The notes under the pieces: model-generated
The model's input: only the letters and a program-made list of their open reading frames with translations
Told to the model about the DNA's origin: nothing
The model's database searches: none
Assembly (NCBI RefSeq): GCF_004803465.1
Contig: NZ_SRSF01000005.1
Location: forward strand, 81,176 to 145,175
Length of the DNA stretch: 64,000 bases
Reading direction: 5' to 3'
From: Neolewinella litorea
GTDB taxonomy: Bacteria > Bacteroidota > Bacteroidia > Chitinophagales > Saprospiraceae
Shown here: piece after piece, positions 41,635 to 53,281 of the stretch
Layout of the letters: every line of letters starts with the position of its first letter
Numbering within the stretch: position 1 is the first letter of the stretch
Made by a program: the position numbers and the translations under genes

Positions 41635-42354
41635 ATGTCCTTTTCCGCCCGACTCGATCGACTGCACCGGCAGGCCCGCCAAAATCGCTGGCTGGGCCTT
41701 TTTGCCGTATTCAACCGGGTGGCGCTGGCGGCCGGGTTCCTGCCCGCGGGTTACGTGAAGATCAACGGGGAGCGGTTTACCGACCTGCACAACCTGCACC
41801 CGCTGGGTGGCTACCTGGAGGCGCTCTTTCATACGGGATACTATTATACTTTCATCGGGGTGGCCCAGGTAACGGCGGCCGTACTCCTGCTGATCCCGCG
41901 CACTGCTACGCTGGGGGCCGTCCTTTATCTGCCGATCATCGTCAACATTTGTATCCTGTCCTTCGCCGTCCGGTTTCAGGGATCATTGCTTACGGCACCG
42001 CTCATGATCCTGGCCAACCTGTACCTGCTGTGCTGGGATTGCCACAAATTCCGGCTCGTATTCCCCTGGAACCACGACCTGGCTGAGGCACTGTTACCGG
42101 CGAAGGAGGAATTGACCTGGCGCTTTCCCTGGAAATTCGTGCTGGGGGTCGTGGCTACGGTCGTGGTGGTCTTCGCTTCGGTTGTTTTTGTCATGCGCAA
42201 CGCCCTGATGCCGATGAACCGGATCACCGACTGCCGGCCCCGCTGTGCGGGGAGTACCGATCCGGGAGCCTGTCTGGAATTCTGTGAATGCGTCCATACC
42301 CGTGGAGAGACGCTGGATGACTGCCTGGAGGCCTACGGGCGTGCGGTCGAGTAG
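41635..42354 (+). CDS. DoxX-like membrane protein
   Basis: 239 residues with about four to five transmembrane segments (FAVFNRVALAAGFLPAGYVK; YTFIGVAQVTAAVLLLIP; LGAVLYLPIIVNICILSFAV; FVLGVVATVVVVFASVVFV). The early 'A-G-F-L-P-A-G-Y-V-K' and the GVAQVTAAVLLLIPRTATLGA segment resemble DoxX/SURF4-like proteins. A Cys-rich C-terminal tail (DCRPRCAGS, GACLEFCECVHTRGE) is probably extracytoplasmic and may form disulphides or bind metal (inference). It is driven by a consensus promoter with a palindromic operator, suggesting tight control. Function unknown. Confidence 0.65.
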   Translation: MSFSARLDRLHRQARQNRWLGLFAVFNRVALAAGFLPAGYVKINGERFTDLHNLHPLGGYLEALFHTGYYYTFIGVAQVTAAVLLLIPRTATLGAVLYLPIIVNICILSFAVRFQGSLLTAPLMILANLYLLCWDCHKFRLVFPWNHDLAEALLPAKEELTWRFPWKFVLGVVATVVVVFASVVFVMRNALMPMNRITDCRPRCAGSTDPGACLEFCECVHTRGETLDDCLEAYGRAVE

Positions 42355-42478
42355 CGCCGACTTGTTATGTAGTAACCACGGAAGCATAGAGTTTTCCGGA
42401 GAGACGATGGCGTTTTCCTCAGTATACCACCTTGACGCCGTGGGTTGAGAAAATGACTCGGCGCGCAGCGCCTCAACC

Positions 42479-42513
42479 AAAAAAAGAGGCGACCCCGCTG
42501 GGGATCGCCTCTT
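42479..42513 (-). terminator. Intrinsic terminator after katG
   Basis: On the minus strand, AAGAGGCGA-TCCCC-AGC-GGGG-TCGCCTCTT then a T run. Long stem with one bulge. Confidence 0.88.
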
Positions 42514-42536
42514 GGTATTTGCGGTAAGGATTCCGG

Positions 42537-44912
<2,376 letters not shown>

Positions 44913-44942
44913 CTAGTAAAAAGGGAATTTCGGCCCGGATGG

Positions 44943-44963
44943 TTCAATGTATCGACAATTGAA
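44943..44963. promoter_or_regulatory. Dyad in the katG-katE divergent region
   Basis: TTCAAT-N9-ATTGAA is the clearest inverted repeat between the two catalase genes. A LysR-type factor such as OxyR would fit (AAT-N9-ATT half-site spacing), but no binding site is proven. The rest of 44853-45168 shows no consensus promoter. Confidence 0.45.
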
Positions 44964-45168
44964 AATCGCGTTTCGGGCTGGCTTTTCAGACACCTGGGGG
45001 CCGGGGCCGGCGGGTGCAGGGGCTTAGTCCCTCCGGAAAGCCCCTTCGCCCGCCTTACCAGCGGCAAACCGGGAAGCGCGGCGATGCCTAATGGCAAAAC
45101 CCAGCCGAACAGGGGGACCCGGGCCGGGGTTGTGAGATACTATCGGCCCACCTGAAATCCGACCCTTC

Positions 45169-47313
45169 ATGCAAAAGAAAACATCCCCCAAGACCTCACC
45201 ATCAAGCAGCAAGGATGAGGCCCTGGCCCCGTACCGCAAAGACGGTACCGACCAGCCCCTGACCACCAATATGGGGCTTAAGGTCAACGACACCAATAAC
45301 TCCCTAAAGGCCGGAATCCGCGGCGGCACCCTGCTGGAGGACTTCCTGCTGCGGGAGAAGATCAACCACTTTGACCACGAGCGCATTCCCGAGCGGATCG
45401 TCCACGCCCGCGGCAGTGCCGCACACGGGGTCTTTGAACTGTACGAGGCCATTCCGGAATTCACTAAGGCGGGCATCTTCAACGATACTTCCCGCAAGAC
45501 GCCGGTCTTTACCCGTTTCTCCACCGTCGCCGGCTCCAAGGGCTCTACGGACCTGGCGCGCGACGTTCACGGCTTCGCGGTCAAGTTTTATACCGAAGAG
45601 GGCGTCTGGGATCTGGTGGGCAACAATATGCCCATCTTCTTCATCCAGGACGCGATGAAGTTTCCCGACCTGATCCACTCCGTCAAGCCGGAGCCCGACC
45701 GCGAGATCCCCCAGGCGGCCTCCGCCCACGATACGTTCTACGACTTCGTTTCCCTGAGTCCTGAAACCCTGCACAACCACATCTGGGTCATGAGCGACCG
45801 CGGCATTCCCCGCAGCCTGCGCATGATGGAGGGCTTCGGCATTCACACCTTCCGCCTGATCAACGCGGAGGGCGTGGCCCACTTCGTGCGCTTCCACTGG
45901 AAGCCGAAGCTGGGCGTACGTTCCGTGACCTGGGATGAGGCCGTCAAGATCAGCGGAGCCGATTCCGACTTCCACCGCCGCGACTTGTGGGATGCCATTG
46001 AAGCCGGCCAGTACCCCGAGTGGGAACTGGGCCTGCAGATCATCCCCGAGGAAGACGAGCACAATTTCCCCTTCGACCTGCTTGACGCCACCAAACTGAT
46101 CCCCGAGGAGATGGTCCCGGTAAAGATCGTGGGCAAGATGACCCTCAACCGGAATCCCGACAACTTCTTCGCCGAAACCGAGCAGGTAGCCTACCTGCCC
46201 ACCCATATGGTACCGGGGATCGACTTCAGCAACGACCCGCTGCTGCAGGGACGGCTCTTCTCCTACCGCGACACCCAGCTCAGTCGCCTGGGCAGCGTCA
46301 ACTTCGAGCAGTTGCCCATCAACCAGTCGATCAGTGCCGTACACAACAACCAGCGCGACGGGCACATGCAGATGCAGATCCCGAAGGGCAAGACGGCCTA
46401 CTTCCCCAATACCCTCGGTGGCGGCTGCCCGTTCCTGACAAGCATTGCCGACGGTGCCTTTGAATCCTTCACCGAGCGCGTCGACGGAGAGAAGATCCGC
46501 GCCCGCAGCGAAAGCTTCGTCGATTACTATTCCCAGCCCGCCCTGTTCTACCGCAGCCTCACGAAATGGGAGCAGGCCCACACGGCCGACGCCTACACCT
46601 TCGAACTGGGGAAGGTCAACTACCCCCACATCCAGCTGCGGATGCTGTACCACATCAACCAGATCGACGAGAATCTGGCCCAAAAGGTGGCCGAGGGACT
46701 GGGACTGGAAGTGCCCGGTTCCATCGACGAGCCCGTTAACCAGGCCATTGGCCCGGACGACGATGTAGAAAAGATGCAGCCCCCGAAGAAAGAGGTCTAC
46801 TTGGAGAAATCCCCCGCCCTCAGCGAGACCTTCATCAAAACAAGCACTATCGCCACCCGGCAGATTGCGGTACTGGCCGCCGACGGTTTCGACGCCGAAA
46901 CCTTCACCGCCATGAATGACGCCCTCCAGGCCGAGAACGCCATGGTGAAGATCGTAGCCCCGCACGGCGGCACCATCCGGTGCAGCAAGGGGGATGAACA
47001 TAAAGTATTCGCGGCCATCATGACGACGGAAAGCGTCCTCTTCGACGCCATCTACGTTCCCGGCGGTCAGCCATCCCTCGACGCCCTCCTGAAGAAAGCG
47101 AAGTTCAAGAAGTTCGTCAACGAGGCCTTCATGCACTGCAAGGCCATCGCGGTCGACGGCGAGGGGGTACAGCTGTTGGACGCTACCCACGTCGGTGACC
47201 ACAAGGACGACAAGGCCGTCTTCGTAGACGGTAAGCCGAAGGAATTCATCAAGGCCATCGCCCAGCACCGCAATTACGATCGGATGGAAGTGGCAAAGAT
47301 GATTCCCGCCTAG
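45169..47313 (+). CDS. katE: Large-subunit catalase (HPII/KatE type)
   Basis: A 714-residue clade-2 monofunctional haem catalase. Catalytic His in [14 protein letters not shown] near residue 85; the distal Asn region [20 protein letters not shown]; proximal haem Tyr in [18 protein letters not shown]. The C-terminal ~150 residues (from about 560: [20 protein letters not shown] ... [15 protein letters not shown]) form the DJ-1/PfpI-like flavodoxin domain found only in large-subunit catalases. The N terminus is Lys/Ser-rich ([20 protein letters not shown]). Divergent to katG, and both probably respond to peroxide. Confidence 0.97.
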   Translation: MQKKTSPKTSPSSSKDEALAPYRKDGTDQPLTTNMGLKVNDTNNSLKAGIRGGTLLEDFLLREKINHFDHERIPERIVHARGSAAHGVFELYEAIPEFTKAGIFNDTSRKTPVFTRFSTVAGSKGSTDLARDVHGFAVKFYTEEGVWDLVGNNMPIFFIQDAMKFPDLIHSVKPEPDREIPQAASAHDTFYDFVSLSPETLHNHIWVMSDRGIPRSLRMMEGFGIHTFRLINAEGVAHFVRFHWKPKLGVRSVTWDEAVKISGADSDFHRRDLWDAIEAGQYPEWELGLQIIPEEDEHNFPFDLLDATKLIPEEMVPVKIVGKMTLNRNPDNFFAETEQVAYLPTHMVPGIDFSNDPLLQGRLFSYRDTQLSRLGSVNFEQLPINQSISAVHNNQRDGHMQMQIPKGKTAYFPNTLGGGCPFLTSIADGAFESFTERVDGEKIRARSESFVDYYSQPALFYRSLTKWEQAHTADAYTFELGKVNYPHIQLRMLYHINQIDENLAQKVAEGLGLEVPGSIDEPVNQAIGPDDDVEKMQPPKKEVYLEKSPALSETFIKTSTIATRQIAVLAADGFDAETFTAMNDALQAENAMVKIVAPHGGTIRCSKGDEHKVFAAIMTTESVLFDAIYVPGGQPSLDALLKKAKFKKFVNEAFMHCKAIAVDGEGVQLLDATHVGDHKDDKAVFVDGKPKEFIKAIAQHRNYDRMEVAKMIPA

Positions 47314-47351
47314 CGGCTAAAGGCCCAGCTTTACCCGGACCGGGTTACAAG

Positions 47352-47387
47352 AGGAGGTGCCACGTGCGTACGCGGTACCTCCTTTTT
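47352..47387 (+). terminator. Intrinsic terminator after katE
   Basis: AGGAGGTGCC ... GGTACCTCCT (one G-T pair) followed by TTTTTCTT. Confidence 0.8.
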
Positions 47388-47388
47388 C

Positions 47389-47419
47389 TTGCACCCGCGC
47401 ACCGCCGCCCTTATATTTG
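47389..47419 (+). promoter_or_regulatory. Promoter with GC-rich spacer (motif copy 5)
   Basis: TTG (47389-47391), 20-bp spacer, TATATTTG (47412-47419). The spacer is occupied by the dispersed GC-rich motif (GCACCCGCGCACCGCCGCCC, 47391-47410). It starts about 215 bp before the TetR gene; the leader between contains no other gene I can support. Confidence 0.55.
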
Positions 47420-47599
47420 AGAAAAAACGACATATCCGTATGACCTCCGTTCTTCTTTCTTTCTTTTTGATGAGCGGTCCCAAAGGCACACACACCAAGT
47501 AGTGACTGGGTTTGGGGCCTTGGGAGGCTTGTGGGGCGGTTGATTAGTTCGCCCAGTGCAAGAAGCTGATTATGAACCAATGCTTCCATCATTCGTTAC

Positions 47600-47615
47600 C
47601 TAAGCAGACGCTTGG
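47600..47615. promoter_or_regulatory. Candidate TetR operator, upstream of the regulator gene
   Basis: CTAAGC-AGAC-GCTTGG. Same half-sites and 4-bp spacing as the operator at 48219-48238, 22 bp before the TetR start codon; suggests autoregulation. Confidence 0.6.
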
Positions 47616-47636
47616 ATAATCCAACATCTACGCATA

Positions 47637-48203
47637 ATGGCCCGGAGCAAACAATACGATGAGAAGGAAGTGATTGAAAAAGCCATGGGCGTCTTCTGGC
47701 GCCACGGCTACAGCGGCACTTCAGTGCGGATGCTGGAAAAGGAGATGGGCATCAACCAGTTTTCGATTTACGCCAGTTTCAAGAATAAGCGTGGTGTTCT
47801 GCGGGAAAGCCTGCGCTCCTACCGCGCCAAGGTAGAGCGTCTAGTAGACAAGCTCGAAAGCTCTCCGGAAGGGATGAATGCTATCCGGGTCTACTTTTAC
47901 GATTTCCTGGATTTTGCCGCCGCGCACCAGCAAACGAACGGTTGCCTCCTGCACAACACCCTGGGGGAACTGTCCCGGGAAGCTGATCTGGCGATCCAGG
48001 CGGAGATCACTCCTTTTGTTGACCACCTCAGGCGGGTGCTGAAGGATAAGCTGTCCGATGCCAAACCTCAGGCGGACGAAGGCACCCTGGAGCGCTGGGT
48101 GAATTACCTGCTGGTCGCCTTGCAGGGCCTGACGGCCGGCAGCAAGGTTTTTGATCGCACCCAATTGAACGACTACATCGAAGTGACCTTCGAGAAGCTA
48201 TAA
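47637..48203 (+). CDS. TetR/AcrR-family transcriptional regulator
   Basis: 188 residues. The N-terminal helix-turn-helix region AMGVFWRHGYSGTSVRMLEK ... MGINQFSIYASFKNKRGVL is a standard TetR DNA-binding domain, followed by an all-helical ligand domain containing GCLLHNTLGELSREAD, typical of the AcrR/YxaF subgroup. It probably represses itself and the AhpD-like gene 60 bp downstream, since both have a CTAAGC-N4-GCTTRG palindrome. The inducing ligand is unknown. Confidence 0.9.
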   Translation: MARSKQYDEKEVIEKAMGVFWRHGYSGTSVRMLEKEMGINQFSIYASFKNKRGVLRESLRSYRAKVERLVDKLESSPEGMNAIRVYFYDFLDFAAAHQQTNGCLLHNTLGELSREADLAIQAEITPFVDHLRRVLKDKLSDAKPQADEGTLERWVNYLLVALQGLTAGSKVFDRTQLNDYIEVTFEKL

Positions 48204-48218
48204 AAAATTTTACCCCAT

Positions 48219-48238
48219 AACTAAGCGGTTGCTTAGTT
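48219..48238. promoter_or_regulatory. Candidate TetR operator, upstream of the AhpD-like gene
   Basis: AACTAAGCGGTTGCTTAGTT, a perfect 8-bp dyad with 4-bp centre, 25 bp before the start codon. Confidence 0.7.
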
Positions 48239-48263
48239 AGTATACCCTTTAACAACCTTTATC

Positions 48264-48836
48264 ATGAATACATTGCAAAATCTTACCTACCAGCCCCAGA
48301 CCATTGAATCGGCCGACCCGGTAGCCCGCCCCATCCTGGAGCAGGCGAAAAAGAGCATGGGTATGGTGCCCAATATGTACGCCGGCATGGCCACCAATCC
48401 GGCCCTGCTGGATGCCTACACGCACGCCTACAACTCCTTCCGCCAGCACGCCGGCTTCACGCCGCAGGAGCAGGAGGTAATCTTCATGTCCATCAGCTAT
48501 GAGAACGGCTGTGAGTACTGTCTGGCCGCCCACAGTTTCATCGCTGACAGGATGAGCAAGGTGCCCACCGAAGTGACCGACGCCATCCGCAACAATACCG
48601 AAGTGCCCGACGCGAAACTGGGTGCCTTGAGCCGCTTCAGCAAGGCCTTCATCGCCAAGCGGGGCCGCCCCTCGGAAGAGGACGTGGAGGCTTTCCTCAG
48701 CGCAGGTTACAACGAGCGCCACGTTGCCGGAGTAGTGGCCGCTGCAGGCGTAAAGACGATGAGTAACTACTACAACCACGTTTTCGAAACCCCGCTGGAC
48801 GATGCCTTTGCCAGCCGCGCCTGGAAGCAGCAATAG
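48264..48836 (+). CDS. Carboxymuconolactone decarboxylase/AhpD-like protein
   Basis: 190 residues of the AhpD-like fold. The peroxidase-type active site ENGCEYCLAAHSFIAD (CxxC plus His) is complete, preceded by the Glu-containing helix TPQEQEVIFMSISY. N-terminal KSMGMVPNMYAGMATNPALL is typical of the family. Such proteins act as thiol-dependent peroxide or electrophile detoxifying enzymes. It is placed right after the TetR regulator with a matching operator and near two catalases, which suggests an oxidative or electrophile-stress role (inference). Confidence 0.9.
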   Translation: MNTLQNLTYQPQTIESADPVARPILEQAKKSMGMVPNMYAGMATNPALLDAYTHAYNSFRQHAGFTPQEQEVIFMSISYENGCEYCLAAHSFIADRMSKVPTEVTDAIRNNTEVPDAKLGALSRFSKAFIAKRGRPSEEDVEAFLSAGYNERHVAGVVAAAGVKTMSNYYNHVFETPLDDAFASRAWKQQ

Positions 48837-48857
48837 CTGTTGCCAGCTGAATAACGA

Positions 48858-48895
48858 AAGCCCCCGTACCGATCCCGGTGCGGGGGCTTTGTTTC
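48858..48895. terminator. Intrinsic terminator (bidirectional)
   Basis: AAAGCCCCCG ... CGGGGGCTTT followed by TGTTT; between convergent genes. Confidence 0.85.
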
Positions 48896-48911
48896 TGTAG
48901 GCAGTCGGCCA

Positions 48912-50864
48912 TCAGAATTTCAAGTAGGCCCCTTCTTCCTCGGAGACGTGAATCACCCGCTCCGGCACGGTGCGGTAGCCGTCATCGACGCTGGAGTTCT
49001 CGAGGCGCAGTACGCCCCGGGGGCACACCGCCGCGCAGACGCCACAGCCGACGCAGCTGGCCCGGACGATGTCCTGCCCCTTTTGGGCGTAGGCGCGCAC
49101 GTCGATGCCCATCTCGCAGTAGGTGGAGCAGTTGCCGCAGCTGATGCACTGTCCGCCGTTGGTGGTGATGCGGAAGCGGCTCTGGAAGCGCTGGACCAGT
49201 CCGAGATAGGCCGCCAGCGGGCAGCCGAAGCGGCACCACACCCGGTTGCCCATTAGGGGGTAGAATCCGGTACCCACCACCCCGGCGAAGCCCGCGCCAA
49301 TGAGGAAACCGTACCACTTCTGCACCTTCCAGGTCTGGAAACCGAGCAGGCTGTCAGCGCCGGTAAAGTAGGAATAGAGCGTGAGGGCCGTCATCAGTAT
49401 GGCCGCCACCAAGACGCCGTGGATGATCCACCGCTCAAACTTCCAGGCGCGGAGGCTTTTGTCGCTGAGTTGCCGCCAGGGGTCGCCCAGGGTCTCGGCC
49501 AGGCCGCCGCAGCCGCACACCCAGCTGCAGTACCACCGCTTGCCGACCAGGTGGACCATCAGGGGGACGCCGACGATGACCAGGAAGATGCCCCACACCA
49601 GCATGAAGGTACCCAGGGCCCCGGCACTCTGGAACTCCTCGAGCTGCCAGCTGAAGAAGAAGTCGTAGTCCAGCGGCCAGATGTTCTTGAGGTCCTGCTG
49701 CGGCTTGTTCAAGGCCCCGAGGATCTCCGGGATCAGGAAGGCGAAGGCCAGCTGGAAGAACATGACGGAGAACGTCCGCACGATCTGATATTTGTTGTGG
49801 CGGTATTTGGCCAGCATACGGACGCCCATGACCAGGATGATGAGGGTGTACAGCAGTCCGTACAGGAACCACTGGCTGGCCATCCCGCCGAACAAGCCCT
49901 GCTTCACGGGGCTGACCATGGTGATCCAGGGGGTGACGTGCTCCGGGGCCCAGTACAGGAAGATGTAAAAACCGATCAGGTAGGTGCCAGCCAGAATGCC
50001 CAGGTAGGCGGACAGTCCGGCGGGATCCGCGGCGCGGGCCGGGGAGTTGCGCCAGGAATGCTCCGCGAACAGGACCAGTCCGATGATCAGCAGGGCCACG
50101 GCCACCGTGACCGCCGGCCAGAACCAGTCGCTGGCCATGTACCGGATCCCGTATCCGATGATGCCGATGATCGAAAGGGCGAGGAAGGCGCTGCGCCAGC
50201 CCAGGTTGAGCCCCTTGGTGAGCTGGGAGTGGTAGATGTGGTCGTGCTTGATGCCCGGGTGCCCACGGAATTTCGGGAGTATATAAAGCAGTCCGCCCAG
50301 CAGGCCCAGGCCGATGGTAAGCCCGAGGAAAAGCAGGGGGTTGTCGTTGACCGGCCCTTGTTCCGCGGCCGTAGCCACCGCAAGGAAATTGCCCTTGAAG
50401 TAGATCGGGTCGGAGAGCCGTACGTCCCATTCCGATACCCCTTCGGGAAGGGCTTCTTCCGCCATCAGTTGGTCGACCCGCGTGTCGACCTGCCGGCGGG
50501 CCAGCGCGTACACTTCCTCGATCTTGTCGTGAAAGCTGAAACTGCTGCCGAAGGTCTGATCAAACAATCCCAGCTCCCGGCCGGCGGCCTGGAAGGCGGA
50601 ACCCCTGACCTGGTAGACTAACTGGGCCTTGGGGTCCGCTTCGGGGGCCGGCGGAGCGTCGTTGGAGCTTTCCCCGCTGGAGGAACCGGCGGAAACTCCG
50701 GTGACCACCCCTTCCGGCGCGGGGGCGACGGTAGCGATAAAATCGTCCTCGCTGATGCGGTAATTCTCCAGCGCCAGCATACCGGTAAACACCAGCAGCG
50801 CAATGGTGAAGAGGGCCAGGCCCACGTACTGCAGGGTGGTCTTGTGGGTGCGTTTACTGGGCAT
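48912..50864 (-). CDS. NosR/NapH-like membrane 4Fe-4S protein
   Basis: 650 residues. One N-terminal membrane anchor, a periplasmic domain of about 140 residues, then multiple transmembrane helices. Between helices lies the conserved WYCSWVCGCGGLAETLGDPW (a Cys motif of the NapH/NosR/CcoG group), and later WCRFGCPLAAYLG. The C-terminal cytoplasmic part carries two [4Fe-4S] sites: CISCGNCSTYCEMG and CVGCGVCAAVCPRG. It probably passes electrons across the membrane. It overlaps the upstream FAD oxidoreductase gene by 11 bp, so the two likely form one electron-transfer unit. The physiological acceptor is unknown; no nos or nap genes are nearby. Confidence 0.85.
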   Translation of the reverse strand: MPSKRTHKTTLQYVGLALFTIALLVFTGMLALENYRISEDDFIATVAPAPEGVVTGVSAGSSSGESSNDAPPAPEADPKAQLVYQVRGSAFQAAGRELGLFDQTFGSSFSFHDKIEEVYALARRQVDTRVDQLMAEEALPEGVSEWDVRLSDPIYFKGNFLAVATAAEQGPVNDNPLLFLGLTIGLGLLGGLLYILPKFRGHPGIKHDHIYHSQLTKGLNLGWRSAFLALSIIGIIGYGIRYMASDWFWPAVTVAVALLIIGLVLFAEHSWRNSPARAADPAGLSAYLGILAGTYLIGFYIFLYWAPEHVTPWITMVSPVKQGLFGGMASQWFLYGLLYTLIILVMGVRMLAKYRHNKYQIVRTFSVMFFQLAFAFLIPEILGALNKPQQDLKNIWPLDYDFFFSWQLEEFQSAGALGTFMLVWGIFLVIVGVPLMVHLVGKRWYCSWVCGCGGLAETLGDPWRQLSDKSLRAWKFERWIIHGVLVAAILMTALTLYSYFTGADSLLGFQTWKVQKWYGFLIGAGFAGVVGTGFYPLMGNRVWCRFGCPLAAYLGLVQRFQSRFRITTNGGQCISCGNCSTYCEMGIDVRAYAQKGQDIVRASCVGCGVCAAVCPRGVLRLENSSVDDGYRTVPERVIHVSEEEGAYLKF

Positions 50865-52239
50865 CGGGGTGGGAAATGGCGCGGGGGGTGCGGGTCTTGA
50901 AATTCAGGAAGCGGAGGACGGCATCGAGGCCGCGTTTGCGTTTCAGCTGGAGGTTACGGCCGGTCCGTTGGTTGTACAGGGCCACGATGTCGGATTCGTA
51001 TTCGGCGTAGAGCTCGGGGTCGAAATTGGCCATGCCCAGGTTTTGCAGCACCTCCTCTACCGGGGTGCCATGGGCGATCCACTTTTCGCAGACCTCCTGC
51101 CGGTAGCGGATGCCCATCAGGTTGAAGCCGCGCACGCTGCCGTCGCTAGCTTCGTAGTTGATGCGCACCGATTTTTCGCCGTCGGGGTGTTCCCAGTAGA
51201 GGGTTTCCAGTCCGTCGCGGCCGTGGGCGGGCACTTCCCCGTATACCTGGTACTCGATATCGATGAATTTGGCGGAGTTGAACCAGATTCCGGGGTCGTA
51301 CTTGACCGGGCGCCCCAGCAGGGTGTAGGCTACAGTTTCGCCCATCATGCGGCCGGTGTACCAGACGGCCTCAATGGCCTTGCGTCCGGGGCGGGGGTGG
51401 CGCAGTTCGGCGCAGTCGCCGATGGCGTAGACGTCGGGGGCTGAGGTCTGCAGGTACTCGTCCACCAGAATGCCCTTGCCGGTTTCCACGGTTTCGTTGC
51501 CATGCAGAAAGGCGATATTAGGGTGCACGCCGGCGGTCAGGCCCACGTACTGGCACTCGATGCGCTCGCCGGCCTTGGTCGTAATGGCACCCGCGGCCCC
51601 GGTTCCGTCGTCGTGGATCTCCTGGAGCTCCGTATCGTGCCGCAGGTCGATGCCCTGGCGTGCGATGTGGCGGCTCACCATTTGGCTTTCCTCGGGGGGT
51701 AGGGCGTTGCTCCAGTAGCTGCCTTCGCGCACGAGCAGCTTCACGGGGATGTGGCGGCTGTGGAGCATTTCGGCCAATTCTATGCCGATTAGTCCGCCGC
51801 CTACGATCACCGCCGACTGGATCTCGGGGGTGATCTCCTCGAGGTATTCCAGGTCCTGGGCGCTCACCATGCCGCCCACGCGCTTGAGGTCCTGTCCGGG
51901 CCAGTCGAAGGTGTTCCAGGCGCTGCCGGTGGCCAGCACGAGTTTGTCGTAGGCCAGGGTGTCGCCGCCGGAGAAATGCAGGGTATGCGCGTCGGTATCG
52001 ACGGCCTCCACGTAGCCGCGTCGCAGGTCGATGCGGTTCTTGGGCCAGAAGAAGGGCTCGTAGGGCATCAGGTCTTCCCAGCGCTGGTGGCCCATGTAAA
52101 CGTACATGAGGGCCGTGCGGGAGAAGAAATAATCGGATTCGGCGGAGATGACGGTGATGCGGACGTCGTCGCTGAGCTTGCGCAACCAGCGGGCGGCGGT
52201 AATTCCGGCAATACCGTTGCCGAGGATGGCTACGTGCAT
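50854..52239 (-). CDS. FAD/NAD(P)-dependent oxidoreductase
   Basis: 461 residues from MHVAILGNGIAGITAARWLR (nine codons inside the longest frame, where the nucleotide-binding strand begins). FAD motif GNGIAGITAA; second nucleotide motif VIVGGGLIGIELAEML near residue 155; the FAD-contacting DVYAIGDCAELRH near 275. It belongs to the class with rubredoxin/nitrite reductase-like flavoproteins. A C-terminal extension of about 130 residues (WFNSAKFIDIEYQVYGEVPA ...) is typical of a subgroup in Bacteroidota. Overlap with the Fe-S protein gene suggests the two work together in electron transfer. Confidence 0.88.
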   Translation of the reverse strand: MHVAILGNGIAGITAARWLRKLSDDVRITVISAESDYFFSRTALMYVYMGHQRWEDLMPYEPFFWPKNRIDLRRGYVEAVDTDAHTLHFSGGDTLAYDKLVLATGSAWNTFDWPGQDLKRVGGMVSAQDLEYLEEITPEIQSAVIVGGGLIGIELAEMLHSRHIPVKLLVREGSYWSNALPPEESQMVSRHIARQGIDLRHDTELQEIHDDGTGAAGAITTKAGERIECQYVGLTAGVHPNIAFLHGNETVETGKGILVDEYLQTSAPDVYAIGDCAELRHPRPGRKAIEAVWYTGRMMGETVAYTLLGRPVKYDPGIWFNSAKFIDIEYQVYGEVPAHGRDGLETLYWEHPDGEKSVRINYEASDGSVRGFNLMGIRYRQEVCEKWIAHGTPVEEVLQNLGMANFDPELYAEYESDIVALYNQRTGRNLQLKRKRGLDAVLRFLNFKTRTPRAISHPDAQ

Positions 52240-52334
52240 AGGGGGGCGGGATGGGTAGTCGTGCAAACTACGTCACAACTCAAAAGTGCGCTGCCGGCGG
52301 GTCGGATGCTGTCGCGGACTTACATTTAAGGCAA

Positions 52335-53108
52335 ATGTCACAGCGTTACTTCGTCCACCTCGCCTACCGCGGCACCCATTACCGGGGCTGGCAGCGGCAA
52401 TCGGGAGAGGTGCCCACCGTACAGGCTACCGTTGAGGCGGCGCTGTCGCGGGTGCAAGGCCATCCCGTCAAGGCCGTAGGCTGTGGCCGGACCGACGCAG
52501 GCGTCCACGCCTCGGATTATTACCTGCACTTCGATACTGAGGGGGAGCTGCGCGACGACTGGCTGTTCGTCTTGAATAAGGTGCTGCCCGACGACATCGT
52601 CTTTTACCGGGCCTGGCCGGTGGACAGCGGGGCCCACGTCCGCTACGATGCCACCTCCCGCACCTACGACTACTACTTCCATACCCGGGCCGATCCCTTT
52701 CTGGCTCCGGTAAGCAGCTACCTCGACCTGCCCGACCTGGATACCTGGGCGATTGAAATGGCCCTGCGGCCCCTTACCGGACAATACGACTTCCGGGCCT
52801 TCTGCCTGACGCCCGATCGCCACAACACCACCACCTGCGACCTGCGCGAGGCCTCCCTGCACGAGGAGGGGGAGGGGAGGTACCGCTTCCGCTTCGTGGC
52901 CGACCGGTTCTTGCGGGGGATGATCCGTATCCTGGTGTACCAGTTGCTACGCGTGGGGAAAGGTGAGATTCCACCCGACGAACTGGAGGTAGCCCTGGAA
53001 AGCGGTGAGCGGATATCGGTGGGGCAGGCCGCGCCCGAGGGCCTGTTTCTGAGCCGCGTGGAGGGGCTGGAGGGTGGTGGTCCGGCGGATACTGGTCCGA
53101 CCATTTAG
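52335..53108 (+). CDS. truA: tRNA pseudouridine(38-40) synthase TruA
   Basis: A 257-residue enzyme making pseudouridine at positions 38-40 of the tRNA anticodon arm. YFVHLAYRGTHYRGWQRQ at the start, catalytic Asp in CGRTDAGVHASDY near residue 52, RTYDYYFHTRADPF, YDFRAFC and RFVADRFLRGMIRILVYQLL are all family motifs. The ATG at 52335 is 28 codons into the longest frame and gives the normal family length. The last ~15 codons contain a TGGTCCGACCA dyad, and the 3' end appears partly duplicated about 180-280 bp downstream. Confidence 0.95.
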   Translation: MSQRYFVHLAYRGTHYRGWQRQSGEVPTVQATVEAALSRVQGHPVKAVGCGRTDAGVHASDYYLHFDTEGELRDDWLFVLNKVLPDDIVFYRAWPVDSGAHVRYDATSRTYDYYFHTRADPFLAPVSSYLDLPDLDTWAIEMALRPLTGQYDFRAFCLTPDRHNTTTCDLREASLHEEGEGRYRFRFVADRFLRGMIRILVYQLLRVGKGEIPPDELEVALESGERISVGQAAPEGLFLSRVEGLEGGGPADTGPTI

Positions 53109-53173
53109 TCGTCGGACCACTGGATAGCGGACCAGCTTGGGTAAGCGTTGGACGGTCCCCCCACCGTCCAACG
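53093..53173. repeat. Dyads and a strong hairpin at the truA 3' end
   Basis: TGGTCCGACCA (53093-53103, inside the truA end) is another GTC-S-GAC dyad. A perfect 11-bp stem CGTTGGACGGT (53146-53156) / ACCGTCCAACG (53163-53173) with a C6 loop follows; it could stop or stabilise the truA transcript although no T run follows. Confidence 0.65.
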
Positions 53174-53196
53174 GGTAGAGCGTTGGACGGCCTCTC

Positions 53197-53270
53197 GATG
53201 ATCCGTATGCTGGTGTAGGAATTGCTCCGCTTGAGTCGGAGAGGGTACAAGAGGGTGGTGGTCCGGCGGA
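53197..53270 (+). pseudogene. Decayed partial duplicate of the truA 3' end
   Basis: GATGATCCGTATGCTGGTGT at 53197 repeats GATGATCCGTATCCTGGTGT of truA (52919), with further similarity for about 15 bp, and GAGGGTGGTGGTCCGGCGGA at 53251-53270 is identical to 53070-53089. The intervening ~115 bp of truA are missing. Non-coding now. Confidence 0.6.
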
Positions 53271-53281
53271 CCAACTACTCC

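Noticed and set aside
45304-47268. 654-codon frame antisense to katE (and similar ones antisense to katG, the LamG gene, the T9SS protease and the 12750 lipoprotein)
   Set aside because: Long antisense frames are expected in high-GC DNA; these have no domains and the opposite strand encodes clear enzymes or exported proteins.
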